Of a stretch of 64,000 bases of DNA, positions 37,372 through 49,944 are shown piece after piece. Position numbers and translations under genes: made by a program. The notes beneath the pieces are model-generated. The model was not told where the DNA came from. It saw only the letters and a program-made list of their open reading frames with translations, and did not search any database. Source of the DNA: Acidobacteriota bacterium. GTDB taxonomy: Bacteria > Acidobacteriota > Vicinamibacteria > Vicinamibacterales > UBA2999. The number at the start of each line of letters is the position of its first letter. The stretch's first letter is position 1. The DNA lies in contig JAUYQQ010000001.1 of the NCBI GenBank assembly GCA_030697165.1, positions 186,001 to 250,000 on the forward strand, in the 5' to 3' direction.

Positions 37372-37458
37372 GGCATTACACGGTTGTAATGCTGCGGTAA
37401 GGCTCCTGCAAGACCCTCCCACGTCTTACTAAGCATGAAGACGAAAGAGGAGGGTGTA

Positions 37459-38937
37459 ATGACCCGTTCACAAATGAGAGCCGGAGCCGTCGCACTCGCC
37501 CTGGGCGCCGCCAGCCTGGGCGCTTGGATCGGCGTGCCGGCCAGTCCCGTCGCCCAGGCCGCTATTACCGCGCCCGTCGCGGCAGACGCCGGTCAGGGCC
37601 GTGTGGTCACCCAGGGGTTCGCCGACGTGGTGGCCAAGGTCACCCCGGCAGTCGTCACCATTCGAACCGAGCGTAGCGCGTCGCCACGGATGACGCAGCT
37701 GCCGCAACTGCCGGAAGGCTTCGGCGACCTGTTCGGGCAGCGCGCGCCGCGCGGCGGCAGGCCGATGCCGCCGCCACTGCAGCGCGGCCTCGGCTCGGGA
37801 GTCATCGTCTCCACCGACGGCTACATCCTGACGAATAACCACGTGGTCGAGGGGTCGGCCCGCATCCAGGTCGAGTTGTCGGATCGCCGCGTGCTCGACG
37901 CGAAGCTGATTGGCGCCGACGAGCCGAGTGACCTGGCGGTGATCAAGATCGACGCGGCCGACCTGCCGGTGGTGCCGATCGGCGACTCCACGGCCATGCG
38001 CGTGGGCGACCTGGTGCTCGCGGTGGGCAACCCGCTCGGCGTGGGACAGACCGTGACCATGGGCATTGTCAGCGCGAAGGGCCGTGCGACCGGTTTTGGC
38101 GACGGCAGCTACGAGGATTTCCTGCAGACCGACGCGCCCATCAACCAGGGCAACTCGGGCGGCGCGCTGGTGAACACGGCCGGCGAACTGGTGGGGATCA
38201 ACTCGCAGATCCTGTCGCCGTCGGGCGGCAGCATCGGCATTGGCTTCGCGGTGCCCTCGAACATGGCGAAGCACGTGATGGATCAGCTCGTGAGCAACGG
38301 CCGGGTGCGTCGCGGCCGGCTCGGCGTCACGGTGCAGGGCGTCACGAGCGACCTGGCGGCGGGCCTGGGCCTCGACAAGACCGAGGGCGCGCTGGTCAGT
38401 GATGTGACTCCCGGCGGCGCAGCGGCTCGCGCGGGGCTCAAGCGGGGCGACGTGATCCTGGGCTACCAGGGTCGTCCGGTGGTCGACACGAACGCGTTCC
38501 GCAACGAGATTGCCGCGACCACGCCTGGCAGCACGGTGACGCTGCAGGTGTTGCGTGAAGGCAAGTCGAACGAGGTCAAGGCGACCCTCGAAGAGATGGC
38601 GGCCGGCACGGCGGCCAATCGCAGCGAGGGCGCGGGCCCCAGCGGTGCTGGCAAGTTCGGCTTGACGATCGAGCCGCTGACGCCGCAGATCGCGAATCGG
38701 CTGGAGTTGCCCCGCGACGTGGAAGGCGTGGCGATCACCGCCATCGATCCGTCGGGCGCGGCGGCTTCCGCCGGCCTGCGGGAAGGCGACGTGATCCAGC
38801 AGATCAACGGGCGGAGCGTCCGCTCGACCGAGCAGGTGCGGGCAGGACTGGACGCGGCGTCGGATAAGCCGGTCGTCCTGCTCGTGGCCCGCGGCAGCAG
38901 CTCGTTCTTCGTGCCGCTGCGCGCTCCGCGCGGCTAG
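37459..38937 (+). CDS. Periplasmic serine protease of the HtrA/DegP family
   Basis: 492 residues from ATG 37459, six bases after GGAGGG; ATG 37435 is upstream without such a site. A signal segment precedes a trypsin-like domain with triad H128 (LTNNHVVEG), D158 (EPSDLAVIKID) and S233 (GNSGGALVN). Two PDZ domains follow (~285-375 and ~400-490). It degrades or refolds misfolded envelope proteins. Its place after a two-component pair suggests control by that system, as CpxR controls degP; that is inference. Confidence 0.96.
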   Translation: MTRSQMRAGAVALALGAASLGAWIGVPASPVAQAAITAPVAADAGQGRVVTQGFADVVAKVTPAVVTIRTERSASPRMTQLPQLPEGFGDLFGQRAPRGGRPMPPPLQRGLGSGVIVSTDGYILTNNHVVEGSARIQVELSDRRVLDAKLIGADEPSDLAVIKIDAADLPVVPIGDSTAMRVGDLVLAVGNPLGVGQTVTMGIVSAKGRATGFGDGSYEDFLQTDAPINQGNSGGALVNTAGELVGINSQILSPSGGSIGIGFAVPSNMAKHVMDQLVSNGRVRRGRLGVTVQGVTSDLAAGLGLDKTEGALVSDVTPGGAAARAGLKRGDVILGYQGRPVVDTNAFRNEIAATTPGSTVTLQVLREGKSNEVKATLEEMAAGTAANRSEGAGPSGAGKFGLTIEPLTPQIANRLELPRDVEGVAITAIDPSGAAASAGLREGDVIQQINGRSVRSTEQVRAGLDAASDKPVVLLVARGSSSFFVPLRAPRG

Positions 38938-38944
38938 TTGTTAA

Positions 38945-39033
38945 GGGGCCTGGCACGGTTACACGCGAATTCATTTCAGTTTCTGCAACGTTGCAAAAAC
39001 TGCCATGATTCAGACGTAACCGTGCCAGGCCCC
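38945..39033. repeat. GGGGCCTGGCACGGTTAC palindromic element, copy 2
   Basis: Arms 38945-38962 and 39016-39033 are perfect 18-base complements. A smaller palindrome (TGCAACGTTGCA) lies between. The right arm encodes the first codons of the pseudouridine synthase (VPGP), as copy 1 does for pdxA. Confidence 0.95.
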
Positions 39034-39939
39034 GATACGATCCGACTCGACAAGCGCCTGAAAGAGGCGCATCCCGATCTATCGTGGCGCCAGATCCGCG
39101 AAGCCATTGCCAAGGGGCAGGTCACCGTCGACGGCCAGATCCAGCGAGACGAGGCCGTCGAGAGCGGGCCGACCGCGCGCATCGAGCTCAATCGCAACCG
39201 CCCCGCCCAATCGCGAGCCCGCGCCAACTTCCCGATTCTCCACGAGGACGAGCACATCATCGTGCTCAACAAGCCGGCTGGCCTGCTCTCCATTCCCTCG
39301 AGTCCAGACGCGGGCAGTTCCGAAGACACCGTGCTGAAGCGCGTGCGCGAGTACATGGCCTTCAAGCTGGGCCACAAGTCGTACGTTGGTATGCTGCACC
39401 GCCTCGATCGCGACACGTCTGGATCCCTCGCGGTCGCGCTCTCGAAGGACGCGCATGCGGCGGGACGCGAGATGTTCAAGCGCCACGCCTTCGAACGCCA
39501 CTACCTGGCGATTGTGCAGGGCATTCCCAACCCGCCACAAGGCACGATTGAGGCGAAGATCTCGACCGGCTATCGCAGCGGACGCCGGAAGCTGGTTGAT
39601 GACGATGACGAGGGGCTCGAGGCGGCGACCGACTACCGGGTGAAGGAACGGCTGAAAGACGCAGCGCTGCTGGAGTTGCGCCTGCACACGGGCCGGCAGC
39701 ATCAAATTCGCCTGCACCTCGAGCAGCTTGGTCATCCGCTGCTGGGCGAGCGAGTGTATGTCGAGGGCGACGCGCGCCAGTCGAGGACCGGCAGCGCCAA
39801 GGCCGTGGCGAAGCGCAACATGCTGCACGCGTGGACGCTGGCGTTTCAGCATCCGCTGACGGGCGCCCCAATCGCGGTGGCAGCGCCGCCGCCAGAAGAT
39901 TTCGAAGCGGTCTTGAAGAAACTCCGGTCGCGCAGCTAA
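39022..39939 (+). CDS. RluA-family pseudouridine synthase
   Basis: 305 residues if GTG 39022 is the start; the frame opens at TTG 38938 through the palindrome. An S4-like RNA-binding region (RLDKRLKEAHPDLSWRQIREAIAKG) precedes LNKPAGLLSIPS, GMLHRLDRDTSGSLAVAL (catalytic Asp in HRLDRDTSG) and RLHTGRQHQIRLHLEQLGHPLLGE. It isomerises uridine in rRNA or tRNA. The conserved fold begins at RLDKRL, so whichever start is used, the first residues are repeat-derived. Confidence 0.92.
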   Translation: MPGPDTIRLDKRLKEAHPDLSWRQIREAIAKGQVTVDGQIQRDEAVESGPTARIELNRNRPAQSRARANFPILHEDEHIIVLNKPAGLLSIPSSPDAGSSEDTVLKRVREYMAFKLGHKSYVGMLHRLDRDTSGSLAVALSKDAHAAGREMFKRHAFERHYLAIVQGIPNPPQGTIEAKISTGYRSGRRKLVDDDDEGLEAATDYRVKERLKDAALLELRLHTGRQHQIRLHLEQLGHPLLGERVYVEGDARQSRTGSAKAVAKRNMLHAWTLAFQHPLTGAPIAVAAPPPEDFEAVLKKLRSRS

Positions 39940-39979
39940 GCGCTTGCGGGCCCTGCTCGCTTCGGCGCATGATGCCCGC

Positions 39980-41692
39980 ATGAAACCGTCCGCATTTACG
40001 CTGATCCTCGCCGCCGCCCTGGTCGGTGCCTGCGCCCCCACACCGCCTCCGCCACCAGCCCCGTTCTCGGTCGTCGAGGCCACGATTCCCGACATGCAGC
40101 AGGCGATGCAGGAGGGGCGCATCACGTCCCGTCAAATCGTCGAGCAGTACCTGGTGCGCATCGCGCTCTACAACGACAAGCTCAACGCCATCGTCACCGT
40201 GAACCCGAAAGCGTTGCAGGAGGCCGACCGACTCGATCAGGAGCGCCAGGCGGGCAAGGTCCGCGGTCCGCTTCATGGCATCCCGATCGCGCTCAAGGAC
40301 AACATTCACACCACCGACCTCCGCACCACCGGCGGTGCGATCGCGTTCGAGAACCTGGTGCCGTCGTACGACGCCACGCTGACCACGAACCTGCGGGACG
40401 CCGGCGCGGTGATCATCGCGAAGACGACGCTCACCGAGTTGGCCAATTTCGTGACCAACGGCATGCCCGGCAACTACAACGCGGTGGTCGGCTACGCGAT
40501 GAATCCGTACGACCCTCGCCGCGACCCGCGGCAGGGGCTGAACGACGGCCGGCCGGTCTTGAACACGGGCGGATCCAGCTCGGGCGTTGGGACGGCCGCC
40601 AATTTCTGGGCCGCGAACGTCGGTACAGAGACGTCGGGATCGATCTTGAGTCCGGCGAACCAGAACATGCTTGCTGCCATCAAACCAACCGTGGGCCGCG
40701 TCAGCCGTCACGGCATTATTCCGATCACCGCCGATCAGGATACGGCTGGGCCGATGGCCAGGTCGGTGACCGATGCCGCGATCCTGTTCGGCGCGCTCGA
40801 AAGCGCCGCGCCCGATCCCAACGATGCGGCGACCACCGCGTGCCAGGCACCGCCCAATCGCGACTACACGCCGTTTCTCAAGCGCGAGGGACTGAAGGGC
40901 GCCCGCATCGGCATTCCGCGCGCGAACTACTACGATCGCATCACGCCACCGGGCGAGAAGAACCCCCGCGGCGGCCTGAACGAGGCGCAAGCCAAGTCGA
41001 TGGCCGACGCGATCGAGATCCTCAAGCAGGAAGGCGCGACGATCGTTGACGCCGACATTCCCAGCGTGGTCGACCAGGACCCGAACAACAACTTCCTGCT
41101 CTGGGGCGGCGGATGCAGCAACGGCCCGCGCGATCCGAATTGTTCGTCGGTGCTGTGGTACGGAATGAAGCGCGACTTCAATGCGTGGCTCGCCACGCTC
41201 GGCCCGGGGGCGCCGGTGAAGACGCTCGCAGAACTGCGCGCCTTCAATACCGCGCACGCCAATCGCAACGCGATCAAGTACGCGCAGGTCAACCTTGATA
41301 GTTCGGACCTGCTCGATCTCGAAAAGGATCGCGCGAAGTGGCAGGTCGATCGCGACAGGGACATCCAGCTGGCCGCGACCCACGGCATCGACGAGGTCAT
41401 GAAGGCGCAGAAGCTCGACGCGCTGCTGTTCCCGGGCGCGAGCGGCGCCGGGATCGCGGCCAAGCCGGGCTACCCGACCGTGATCGTGCCTTTCGGGCTG
41501 TTCGTGCCCCAGCCGCCGGCGACGAGCGCTGGTTCAGCGCCGGCAGGTTATCCCGAGGGCTTCTCGCTCGCGCCCGCGCCGTTCGGCGTCAGCTTTACCG
41601 GCATGGCCTGCAGCGAGCCGCGGTTGATCGAGTTGGCGTATGCGTTCGAGCAGGCATCGAAGCGGCGCGTCCCGCCGCCGAGCGCCCCGTAA
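39980..41692 (+). CDS. Amidase-signature-family lipoprotein
   Basis: 570 residues from ATG 39980. A lipoprotein signal (LVGAC, Cys near residue 17) precedes the amidase signature domain: catalytic Lys in GIPIALKDNI, cis-Ser in GGSSSGVGTAANF and nucleophile Ser in TETSGSILSPA. Such enzymes hydrolyse amides such as glutamine or acylated amines. Export makes it a periplasmic or surface hydrolase rather than GatA. The stop runs straight into a CCACGAAGGAC repeat. Confidence 0.93.
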   Translation: MKPSAFTLILAAALVGACAPTPPPPPAPFSVVEATIPDMQQAMQEGRITSRQIVEQYLVRIALYNDKLNAIVTVNPKALQEADRLDQERQAGKVRGPLHGIPIALKDNIHTTDLRTTGGAIAFENLVPSYDATLTTNLRDAGAVIIAKTTLTELANFVTNGMPGNYNAVVGYAMNPYDPRRDPRQGLNDGRPVLNTGGSSSGVGTAANFWAANVGTETSGSILSPANQNMLAAIKPTVGRVSRHGIIPITADQDTAGPMARSVTDAAILFGALESAAPDPNDAATTACQAPPNRDYTPFLKREGLKGARIGIPRANYYDRITPPGEKNPRGGLNEAQAKSMADAIEILKQEGATIVDADIPSVVDQDPNNNFLLWGGGCSNGPRDPNCSSVLWYGMKRDFNAWLATLGPGAPVKTLAELRAFNTAHANRNAIKYAQVNLDSSDLLDLEKDRAKWQVDRDRDIQLAATHGIDEVMKAQKLDALLFPGASGAGIAAKPGYPTVIVPFGLFVPQPPATSAGSAPAGYPEGFSLAPAPFGVSFTGMACSEPRLIELAYAFEQASKRRVPPPSAP

Positions 41693-41807
41693 CCACGAAG
41701 GACACGAAGGACACCACGAAGGACGCGAAGCAGCGTTTGTCAGCCCACGAATTGATTCGTGTGCTTCGTGATGCCCTTCGTGGCCTTCGTGGTTGTATTT
41801 AAGGCAG
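41693..41807. repeat. CCACGAAGGACACGAAGGAC inverted element, copy 2
   Basis: CCACGAAGGACACGAAGGAC and a further CACCACGAAGGACGCGAAG at the left are mirrored by CTTCGTGGCCTTCGTGGTTG at the right. It starts at the first base after the amidase stop. Confidence 0.93.
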
Positions 41808-41814
41808 GTCATTA

Positions 41815-42636
41815 ATGGAATACGAACCGGACGAACAGCCGATTGAGCGCGCGCCGACACCGGAATTCGGCGACCGGGCGCCTGACGGCCCACCGCTGCT
41901 GCCGATCGCGATCGGTGCCGTGGCGATCCTGGCGTTGCTCGGCGGCGGTGCGTGGTGGATGTGGCGCAGACCGGCGCCGGTCAACGCGACGCCGGCCGCC
42001 GTGGCCGCCACCGAGGTGCCGCTCACGGCGGCAGCGCCACCGCCGGTCGCGTTGCCGCCGCTTGATGAGATGGACGGCTTCCTGCGGCCGTTGCTGCAGG
42101 CGCTCTCGACCCGGCCGGAACTGGTGCGCTGGCTGGCCACCGACGACCTGGTGCGGCAACTGGCGGCGGCGATCGCCAAGGCTTCCCAAGGCGACAACCC
42201 CGCGGGCGGATTCATGGAACTGGCGCCGACCTCGCGGCTGTCGGTCGCGCGGAGCGGTAACCGCCGCACGATCGATCCCTCCGGCTACCGGCGCTACAAC
42301 GGCCTCGTCACCACGGTCACGACCATCGATGCCTCGGCGGTCGCCCGGATCTACAAGACCATCCGCCCGCGGCTGAACGAGGCGTACCAGAACATGGGCC
42401 ACCCGGGGGGCAACGTCGATACCGCGATGCGGCAGGCGCTCGACCTCCTGCTCGACACACCGGTGGTGAAAGATCCGATCGTGCTGGTGGAAGGGGCCGG
42501 CGCGCGGTGGGCCTACGCCGATCCCAAGCTGGAGTCGCTCACGTCCACGCAGAAGCAGCTGATTCGCATGGGCCCGGCCCACACCGACGCAATGCTGGTG
42601 TGGTTGCGGGCCCTGCAGAGCGGGATTGACCAGTAA
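41815..42636 (+). CDS. DUF3014 family membrane-anchored protein
   Basis: 273 residues. A single membrane segment at ~29-49 (IAIGAVAILALLGGGAWW) follows an acidic N-terminus, then a Pro/Ala linker and a DUF3014-like domain: LLQALSTRPELVRWLATDDLVRQLA, YRRYNGLVTTVTTIDASAV and LLDTPVVKDPIVLVEG. The topology predicts a periplasmic domain. Function unknown. The TAA stop is also the first bases of a repeat element. Confidence 0.85.
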   Translation: MEYEPDEQPIERAPTPEFGDRAPDGPPLLPIAIGAVAILALLGGGAWWMWRRPAPVNATPAAVAATEVPLTAAAPPPVALPPLDEMDGFLRPLLQALSTRPELVRWLATDDLVRQLAAAIAKASQGDNPAGGFMELAPTSRLSVARSGNRRTIDPSGYRRYNGLVTTVTTIDASAVARIYKTIRPRLNEAYQNMGHPGGNVDTAMRQALDLLLDTPVVKDPIVLVEGAGARWAYADPKLESLTSTQKQLIRMGPAHTDAMLVWLRALQSGIDQ

Positions 42637-42691
42637 ACAGGAGCTGATGAGATCAGGAGAAAACATCTCTCGTGATCTCTTGAACTCCTGT
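42636..42691. repeat. AACAGGAG ... CTCCTGT palindromic element, copy B
   Basis: AACAGGAG at 42636-42643 and ACTCCTGT at 42684-42691, with AGATCAGGAGA and GTGATCTCTTG inside. It overlaps the DUF3014 stop. Confidence 0.88.
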
Positions 42692-42704
42692 AAGCCGTCT
42701 AGGG

Positions 42705-42720
42705 CGCCTCGACCGAGGCG
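42705..42720. terminator. Perfect palindrome between convergent genes
   Basis: CGCCTCG-AC-CGAGGCG in the spacer between DUF3014 and the convergent glucosidase gene. No T-run; a weak bidirectional terminator at best. Confidence 0.35.
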
Positions 42721-42756
42721 AACCGACGCAGTCAGTAGCGGTGTCTGGCCGGCCGG

Positions 42757-45383
<2,627 letters not shown>

Positions 45384-45387
<4 letters not shown>

Positions 45388-46763
45388 TTCGGCGTATTCC
45401 AGCCGCCCACGTCAGCGGTGAGCCGCTCGGCTTCCGCCGGCCCCCACGTGCCCTGGTCGTAGAAGTGCAAGCCGGTCGGCGGCAAGTCCAGCAGCGGATC
45501 GACGATCGCCCAGGCCGCTTCGACGACGTCCTGGCGGGCGAAGAGCGTCGGGTCGCCGTCGAGCGCATCGCCCAGCAGGCGCTCGTATGCATCCATCGTC
45601 CCGTGCGATGGCGGCACGGCCAGCAGTTCCACCGGCCGGCCGGTGAGTCCGTCGCCCGGCTGCTTCACGCGCGCGCCAATGGCAATTTCCACATCCGGGC
45701 CCAGTCGAAACCGCACGTAGTTTCCGTGGGCCGGCGCCGCCTCGTCGAACACCACCTGCGGCGAGTTCTTGAACTCGACCATCACTTCCGTGCAGGTGGT
45801 CGCCAGCTTCTTGCCGCCACGCACGAAGAACGGCACGCCCTGCCAGCGCCAGGAGTCGATCCACAGCTTCAGCGCCGCGAACGTGCCGACCTCGGAGTCG
45901 GCCGCCACGCCGGCTTCGTCGCGGTAGCCTTTGAACTGGCCACGCACGAGGTCGCCGGGATCCAGGGGACGCACTGTGCGCAGCACCTTGGCTTGTTCCG
46001 AGCGAATCGCGTCGGAGACCGTGCTCGATGGCGCTTCCATGGCCAGCAGTCCCAGCACCTGGAACAGGTGATTCTGGATCACGTCGCGAATGACGCCGGT
46101 TTCTTCATAGAAGCTGCCGCGGCCGCTCACCCCGAACGACTCGGCCATGGTGATCTGCACGTTCTCGACATAGTGCCGGTTCCAAATCGGCTCGAGCATC
46201 GCGTTGGCGAAGCGGAAGTAAAGGATGTTCTGGACCGCTTCCTTGCCGAGGTAGTGATCGATCCGGAAAATGCTGTGCTCGGGAATGAACCGGTGCAGCG
46301 TCTCGCTCAACTCACGCGCCGAGGCGAGGTCGCGGCCGAACGGTTTCTCGACAATGACGCGCGCGCCGGCCACGCAACCGGCGGCGGCCAGGTTCTGCAC
46401 CACGGCGGGGAACAGGCTGGGGGGAATCGCGAGGTAATGCGCCGGCCGCTTCGCCCCGCCAAGCTCCTTCTTGAGCGCGGCAAACGTCGCCGGATCGTTG
46501 TAGTCGCCGTCAACGTAGCGCAGGCGGGCGGCGAGGATCGCAAACGCGTGCTCGTCGAGGCCGCCGTACTCGGTAACGCTGGCGCGCGCGCGCTCGACGA
46601 GTTGGTCGCGCGTCCATCCCGACCACGCCACCCCGATCACCGGGACATCGAGTTGACCGCGCCGGGCCATGGCCTGCAGGGCCGGGAAAATCTTCTTGTA
46701 GGCGAGGTCACCGGTGGCGCCGAAGAAGACCAGCGCGTCGCTGCGGTCGCGGCTCCCGGTCAC
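45384..46763 (-). CDS. zwf: Glucose-6-phosphate 1-dehydrogenase
   Basis: 459 residues from GTG 46763. [17 protein letters not shown] is the cofactor site, [15 protein letters not shown] the substrate-binding signature with catalytic His-Lys, and EKPFGRDL is conserved. It makes 6-phosphogluconolactone and NAD(P)H. It overlaps gnd and the glucosidase gene by 4 bases each. A 6-phosphogluconolactonase gene is not adjacent. Confidence 0.97.
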
Positions 46764-47773
46764 GCCTTCTTCTCGAGGTGACCGCCGAACCCCAGGCGCA
46801 TGGCCGACAACACCTTGTTCTGGAACAGGTCCTGATCGCGCGACGCAAACCGCGCGAACAGCGAGGCCGCCAGAACATGCGCGGGCACGCCCGCGTCGTT
46901 GGCCGCCTGCACCGTCCAGCGGCCCTCGCCGGAGTCCGACACGTGGCCGCCGAACTGATCGAGCGCCGGATCGGTCGCCAGTGCGTCAGCCGTGAGATCG
47001 AGCAACCACGAGGTGACCACACTGCCACGACGCCAGACTTCGGTGATGTCGGCCAGGTTGAAGTCGTACTGGAAATGCTCGGGATTGCGCAGCGGCGTCG
47101 CGTCGGCGTCGTGCGGGTGGGTCGGCTTGCCGATGTTGGCCCGATGCAGGATGTTGAGGCCCTCGGCGTAGGCGGCCATCATGCCGTATTCAATGCCGTT
47201 GTGGATCATCTTGACGAAGTGGCCGGCGCCAGCCGGGCCGCAGTGCAGGTAGCCATGTTCGGCGGTGCCGCCGAGCGCGGCGCGGCCCGCGGTGCGCGGG
47301 ATCGCGCCAATGCCGGGCGCCAGCGTCTTGAACATGGGTTCGAGCCGCTGGACGATGGCGGCTTCGCCACCGATCATCAGGCAGTAGCCGCGCTCGAGCC
47401 CCCACACGCCGCCGGAGGTGCCCATGTCGATGTAGTGCAGGCCGTCGGCAGCCAGCCGGGAGGCGCGGGCGATGTCGTCGTGATAGTGCGAATTGCCGCC
47501 ATCGATGATGACATCGTCGCTCGACAGCAGGGGCCGCAGCTCGTCAATCACGCGATCGACGATGGCGGCCGGCACCATCATGCAGATGGTTCGCGGAGGG
47601 GACAGCTGCTGGACGAACTCCGCCAGTGACGCGGCGCCGGTCGCGCCATCGGCGGTCACTTCCGCCACGGCCTCGGCAGAGCGATCGTAGCCGACCGCGG
47701 CATGGCCGCCCTTGATCAAGCGTCGCACCATGTTCGCGCCCATCCGCCCCAGTCCGATCATGCCGATCTGCAT
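46760..47773 (-). CDS. gnd: 6-phosphogluconate dehydrogenase, short (GndA/YqeC-like) type
   Basis: 337 residues, shorter than the ~470-residue NADP enzymes. [15 protein letters not shown] is the cofactor loop, [10 protein letters not shown] and [21 protein letters not shown] follow, and [18 protein letters not shown] holds the catalytic Lys. It decarboxylates 6-phosphogluconate to ribulose-5-phosphate; the short type often prefers NAD. First gene of the gnd-zwf-glucosidase operon. Confidence 0.94.
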   Translation of the reverse strand: MQIGMIGLGRMGANMVRRLIKGGHAAVGYDRSAEAVAEVTADGATGAASLAEFVQQLSPPRTICMMVPAAIVDRVIDELRPLLSSDDVIIDGGNSHYHDDIARASRLAADGLHYIDMGTSGGVWGLERGYCLMIGGEAAIVQRLEPMFKTLAPGIGAIPRTAGRAALGGTAEHGYLHCGPAGAGHFVKMIHNGIEYGMMAAYAEGLNILHRANIGKPTHPHDADATPLRNPEHFQYDFNLADITEVWRRGSVVTSWLLDLTADALATDPALDQFGGHVSDSGEGRWTVQAANDAGVPAHVLAASLFARFASRDQDLFQNKVLSAMRLGFGGHLEKKA

Positions 47774-47886
47774 CGTGTGCTCCTGATGAGGTACTCGCCC
47801 GACTCGCCGGCGCGGCCAAAGCCAGTTTACGGCCGTTCGTGCTCATCCGCGGCGGCGACGGCAGGGAGCGGTAGCATAAGGAATCA

Positions 47887-49113
47887 ATGGGCGGTAGAAG
47901 TTCACGAAAGCAGCATCCTCGCGCGGGGTCCCCGCACTCGTCCGCCACCCCGCCATGGGGACCCATTCTCGTGGCCGTCGCGTTGATTGTGGGAGCCGGA
48001 TGGTGGTTTGCGCGCCCTGATCACTCACCGGTGGGTGGGTCGCCGAACGGGCCGGCCACCTCAGCGATGACCACAACCGCAACGGTGTCGGAGTTTCGGC
48101 CAACCGTCGAGAATTCGAGCCGGCCGGCGGGCGGACCTCCAGAGGGCATGGTGTGGATTCCCGGCGGTGAGTTCTCCATGGGCGCCGCCGAGGCGCCGGG
48201 CATGAACGAGGTCGGCATGCAAGCGACGCGGGACTCGCGGCCGATTCACCGCGTTTACGTCGATGGCTTCTGGATGGACGCTACCGAGGTCACCAATGCG
48301 CAGTTCGCGACGTTTGTCGCCGCGACGAAGTACGTGACGATTGCGGAGCGCGTGCCTCGCGCGGAAGACTTCCCCGGCGCCTCGCCCGAGGACCTGTTCG
48401 CCGGCTCCGTCGTGTTCACGCCGCCGGCGCACCCGGTGCTGCTGAACGATCACTTTCAGTGGTGGTCGTACGTCAGGCATGCGAACTGGCGGCAGCCGGA
48501 AGGCCCCGCGAGCAACCTGAAGGGCCGCGATCAGTTTCCGGTCGTCCAGATCGCCTTCGATGATGCCGTGGCTTATGCCACGTGGGCGGGCAAGCGGTTG
48601 CCGACCGAAGCGGAGTGGGAATTTGCCGCGAGAGGCGGTCTGGACGGAAAGCTCTATCCGTGGGGCGACGACTTCATGCCGGCCAACCGCGCGTCGGCCA
48701 ATAGCCGTCGCGCGATGGCCAACAGCCATCAAGGACACTTCCCCGATCACGACAACGGCGAAGACGGCTTTCGCGGCATTGGGCCGGTCGGCCAGTTCAC
48801 CCCGAATGGCTACGGCCTGTACGACGTCGCGGGGAACGTGTGGGAGTGGGTCGCCGACTGGTATCGGCCTGACTACTACGCCCGGCTCGCTTCGGCGGGG
48901 GGCGTGGCGCGCAACCCGCAGGGACCCTCGACATCGTTCGACCCTGCGGAGCCGGGTGAGAAGAAGCGCGTCCACCGCGGCGGTTCGTTCCTGTGCACGG
49001 ACCAGTACTGCTCGCGCTACATGGTGGGCACTCGTGGCAAAGGCGAAAGCAGCACCGCAACCAACCACGTCGGGTTCCGCTTGGTCAGCGCGGCGAGACC
49101 GGGCGTGCCGTAG
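47887..49113 (+). CDS. Membrane-anchored formylglycine-generating enzyme (sulfatase-modifying factor)
   Basis: 408 residues. An N-terminal membrane anchor (PILVAVALIVGAGWWF, ~26-41) precedes the FGE-sulfatase domain: MVWIPGGEFSMGA, MDATEVTNAQFATFV, RLPTEAEWEFAARGG, GLYDVAGNVWEWVADWY. The C-terminal GGSFLCTDQYCSRYM keeps the two active-site cysteines spaced as in aerobic copper-dependent FGE, with NHVGFRLV at the end. It probably converts sulfatase Cys to formylglycine in or at the periplasm. No sulfatase gene is in the window. Confidence 0.88.
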   Translation: MGGRSSRKQHPRAGSPHSSATPPWGPILVAVALIVGAGWWFARPDHSPVGGSPNGPATSAMTTTATVSEFRPTVENSSRPAGGPPEGMVWIPGGEFSMGAAEAPGMNEVGMQATRDSRPIHRVYVDGFWMDATEVTNAQFATFVAATKYVTIAERVPRAEDFPGASPEDLFAGSVVFTPPAHPVLLNDHFQWWSYVRHANWRQPEGPASNLKGRDQFPVVQIAFDDAVAYATWAGKRLPTEAEWEFAARGGLDGKLYPWGDDFMPANRASANSRRAMANSHQGHFPDHDNGEDGFRGIGPVGQFTPNGYGLYDVAGNVWEWVADWYRPDYYARLASAGGVARNPQGPSTSFDPAEPGEKKRVHRGGSFLCTDQYCSRYMVGTRGKGESSTATNHVGFRLVSAARPGVP

Positions 49114-49114
49114 G

Positions 49115-49921
49115 TTAGTGGGACATCGCGTAGACCAGCACATTGATCCCGAACGCGTAGCCCTTGCTGGACATTTCGTAGAAGTACTGGGGGTTCGACG
49201 CTTCCTCTTCCCACGAATCGCCAATGTCGGTGTTGTGCGACATCAGCACGAGAATGCGCCCGTGGCCGTCAACAATGGCGCGTGCGTTTGGCACCGCGCT
49301 GTCGGAACCACGCTCGGAAGTGCCGCCGCCGCTGTTCCACCAGTGGCCGATCGAGGCAATCTGCGGCATACCGGCGAGGATGAACTGCGCGCGAAACAAC
49401 GGGTGATCCGGCGGCAGGTCAATGATTGGGTACTGGGCGGGCGGCAGGGCCTTCGCCAGCTGTTCCGCCCAGACCTGGAAGGCATACTCGCCCCAGAAGT
49501 CGTCGGCCCACAGGAAGCCGCCCTTGTCGACGTAGGTGCGCAGGGCAGCGGCCTCTGCCTCATCCAGGTACGCGGCGCCCACCTCGGTCATCATCACGAA
49601 CGGACATTGGAACAGCGCGTCATCGGTCAGGCGGACGACGGCGTGACGGGGATCCTGGGGACCGTCGAACGCGACCGTGGTCTTGGTGAGTTCCGACAGG
49701 CGAATCGATAGGTTAATGTCGGCGCGGGGATAGTCCACAGCCCAGTTGGCGCCATCGCCGGCACGGTTCTGGCGGAACGCGGCGCGGCAGAACTGGAAGC
49801 GGCCGTCGAAGTCGTCGGTCGTGGCAAACTGCAGGTCGAAGCCGCGGCCGCCGCGGCGCTGCGCTTCGCCGCTGGCAGCGGCGACAAGCGCTAACGCGAC
49901 GACCAGAGCGAGGCGTTTCAC
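49115..49921 (-). CDS. Secreted DUF4159 domain protein
   Basis: 268 residues from GTG 49921 (VKRLALVVALALVAAASGEAQ signal peptide). The frame continues upstream to 50275 but without conserved sequence. The DUF4159 domain shows WAVDYPRADINLSIRLSELT, FVMMTEVGAAYLDEAEA, LRTYVDKGGFLWADDFWG and ALPPAQYPIIDLPPDHPLF. The fold resembles glutamine-amidotransferase-like domains, but the function is unknown. It converges with the formylglycine enzyme gene, the stops two bases apart. Confidence 0.87.
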   Translation of the reverse strand: MKRLALVVALALVAAASGEAQRRGGRGFDLQFATTDDFDGRFQFCRAAFRQNRAGDGANWAVDYPRADINLSIRLSELTKTTVAFDGPQDPRHAVVRLTDDALFQCPFVMMTEVGAAYLDEAEAAALRTYVDKGGFLWADDFWGEYAFQVWAEQLAKALPPAQYPIIDLPPDHPLFRAQFILAGMPQIASIGHWWNSGGGTSERGSDSAVPNARAIVDGHGRILVLMSHNTDIGDSWEEEASNPQYFYEMSSKGYAFGINVLVYAMSH

Positions 49922-49944
49922 CGGGTCAGTATAGGAGAAACGGG

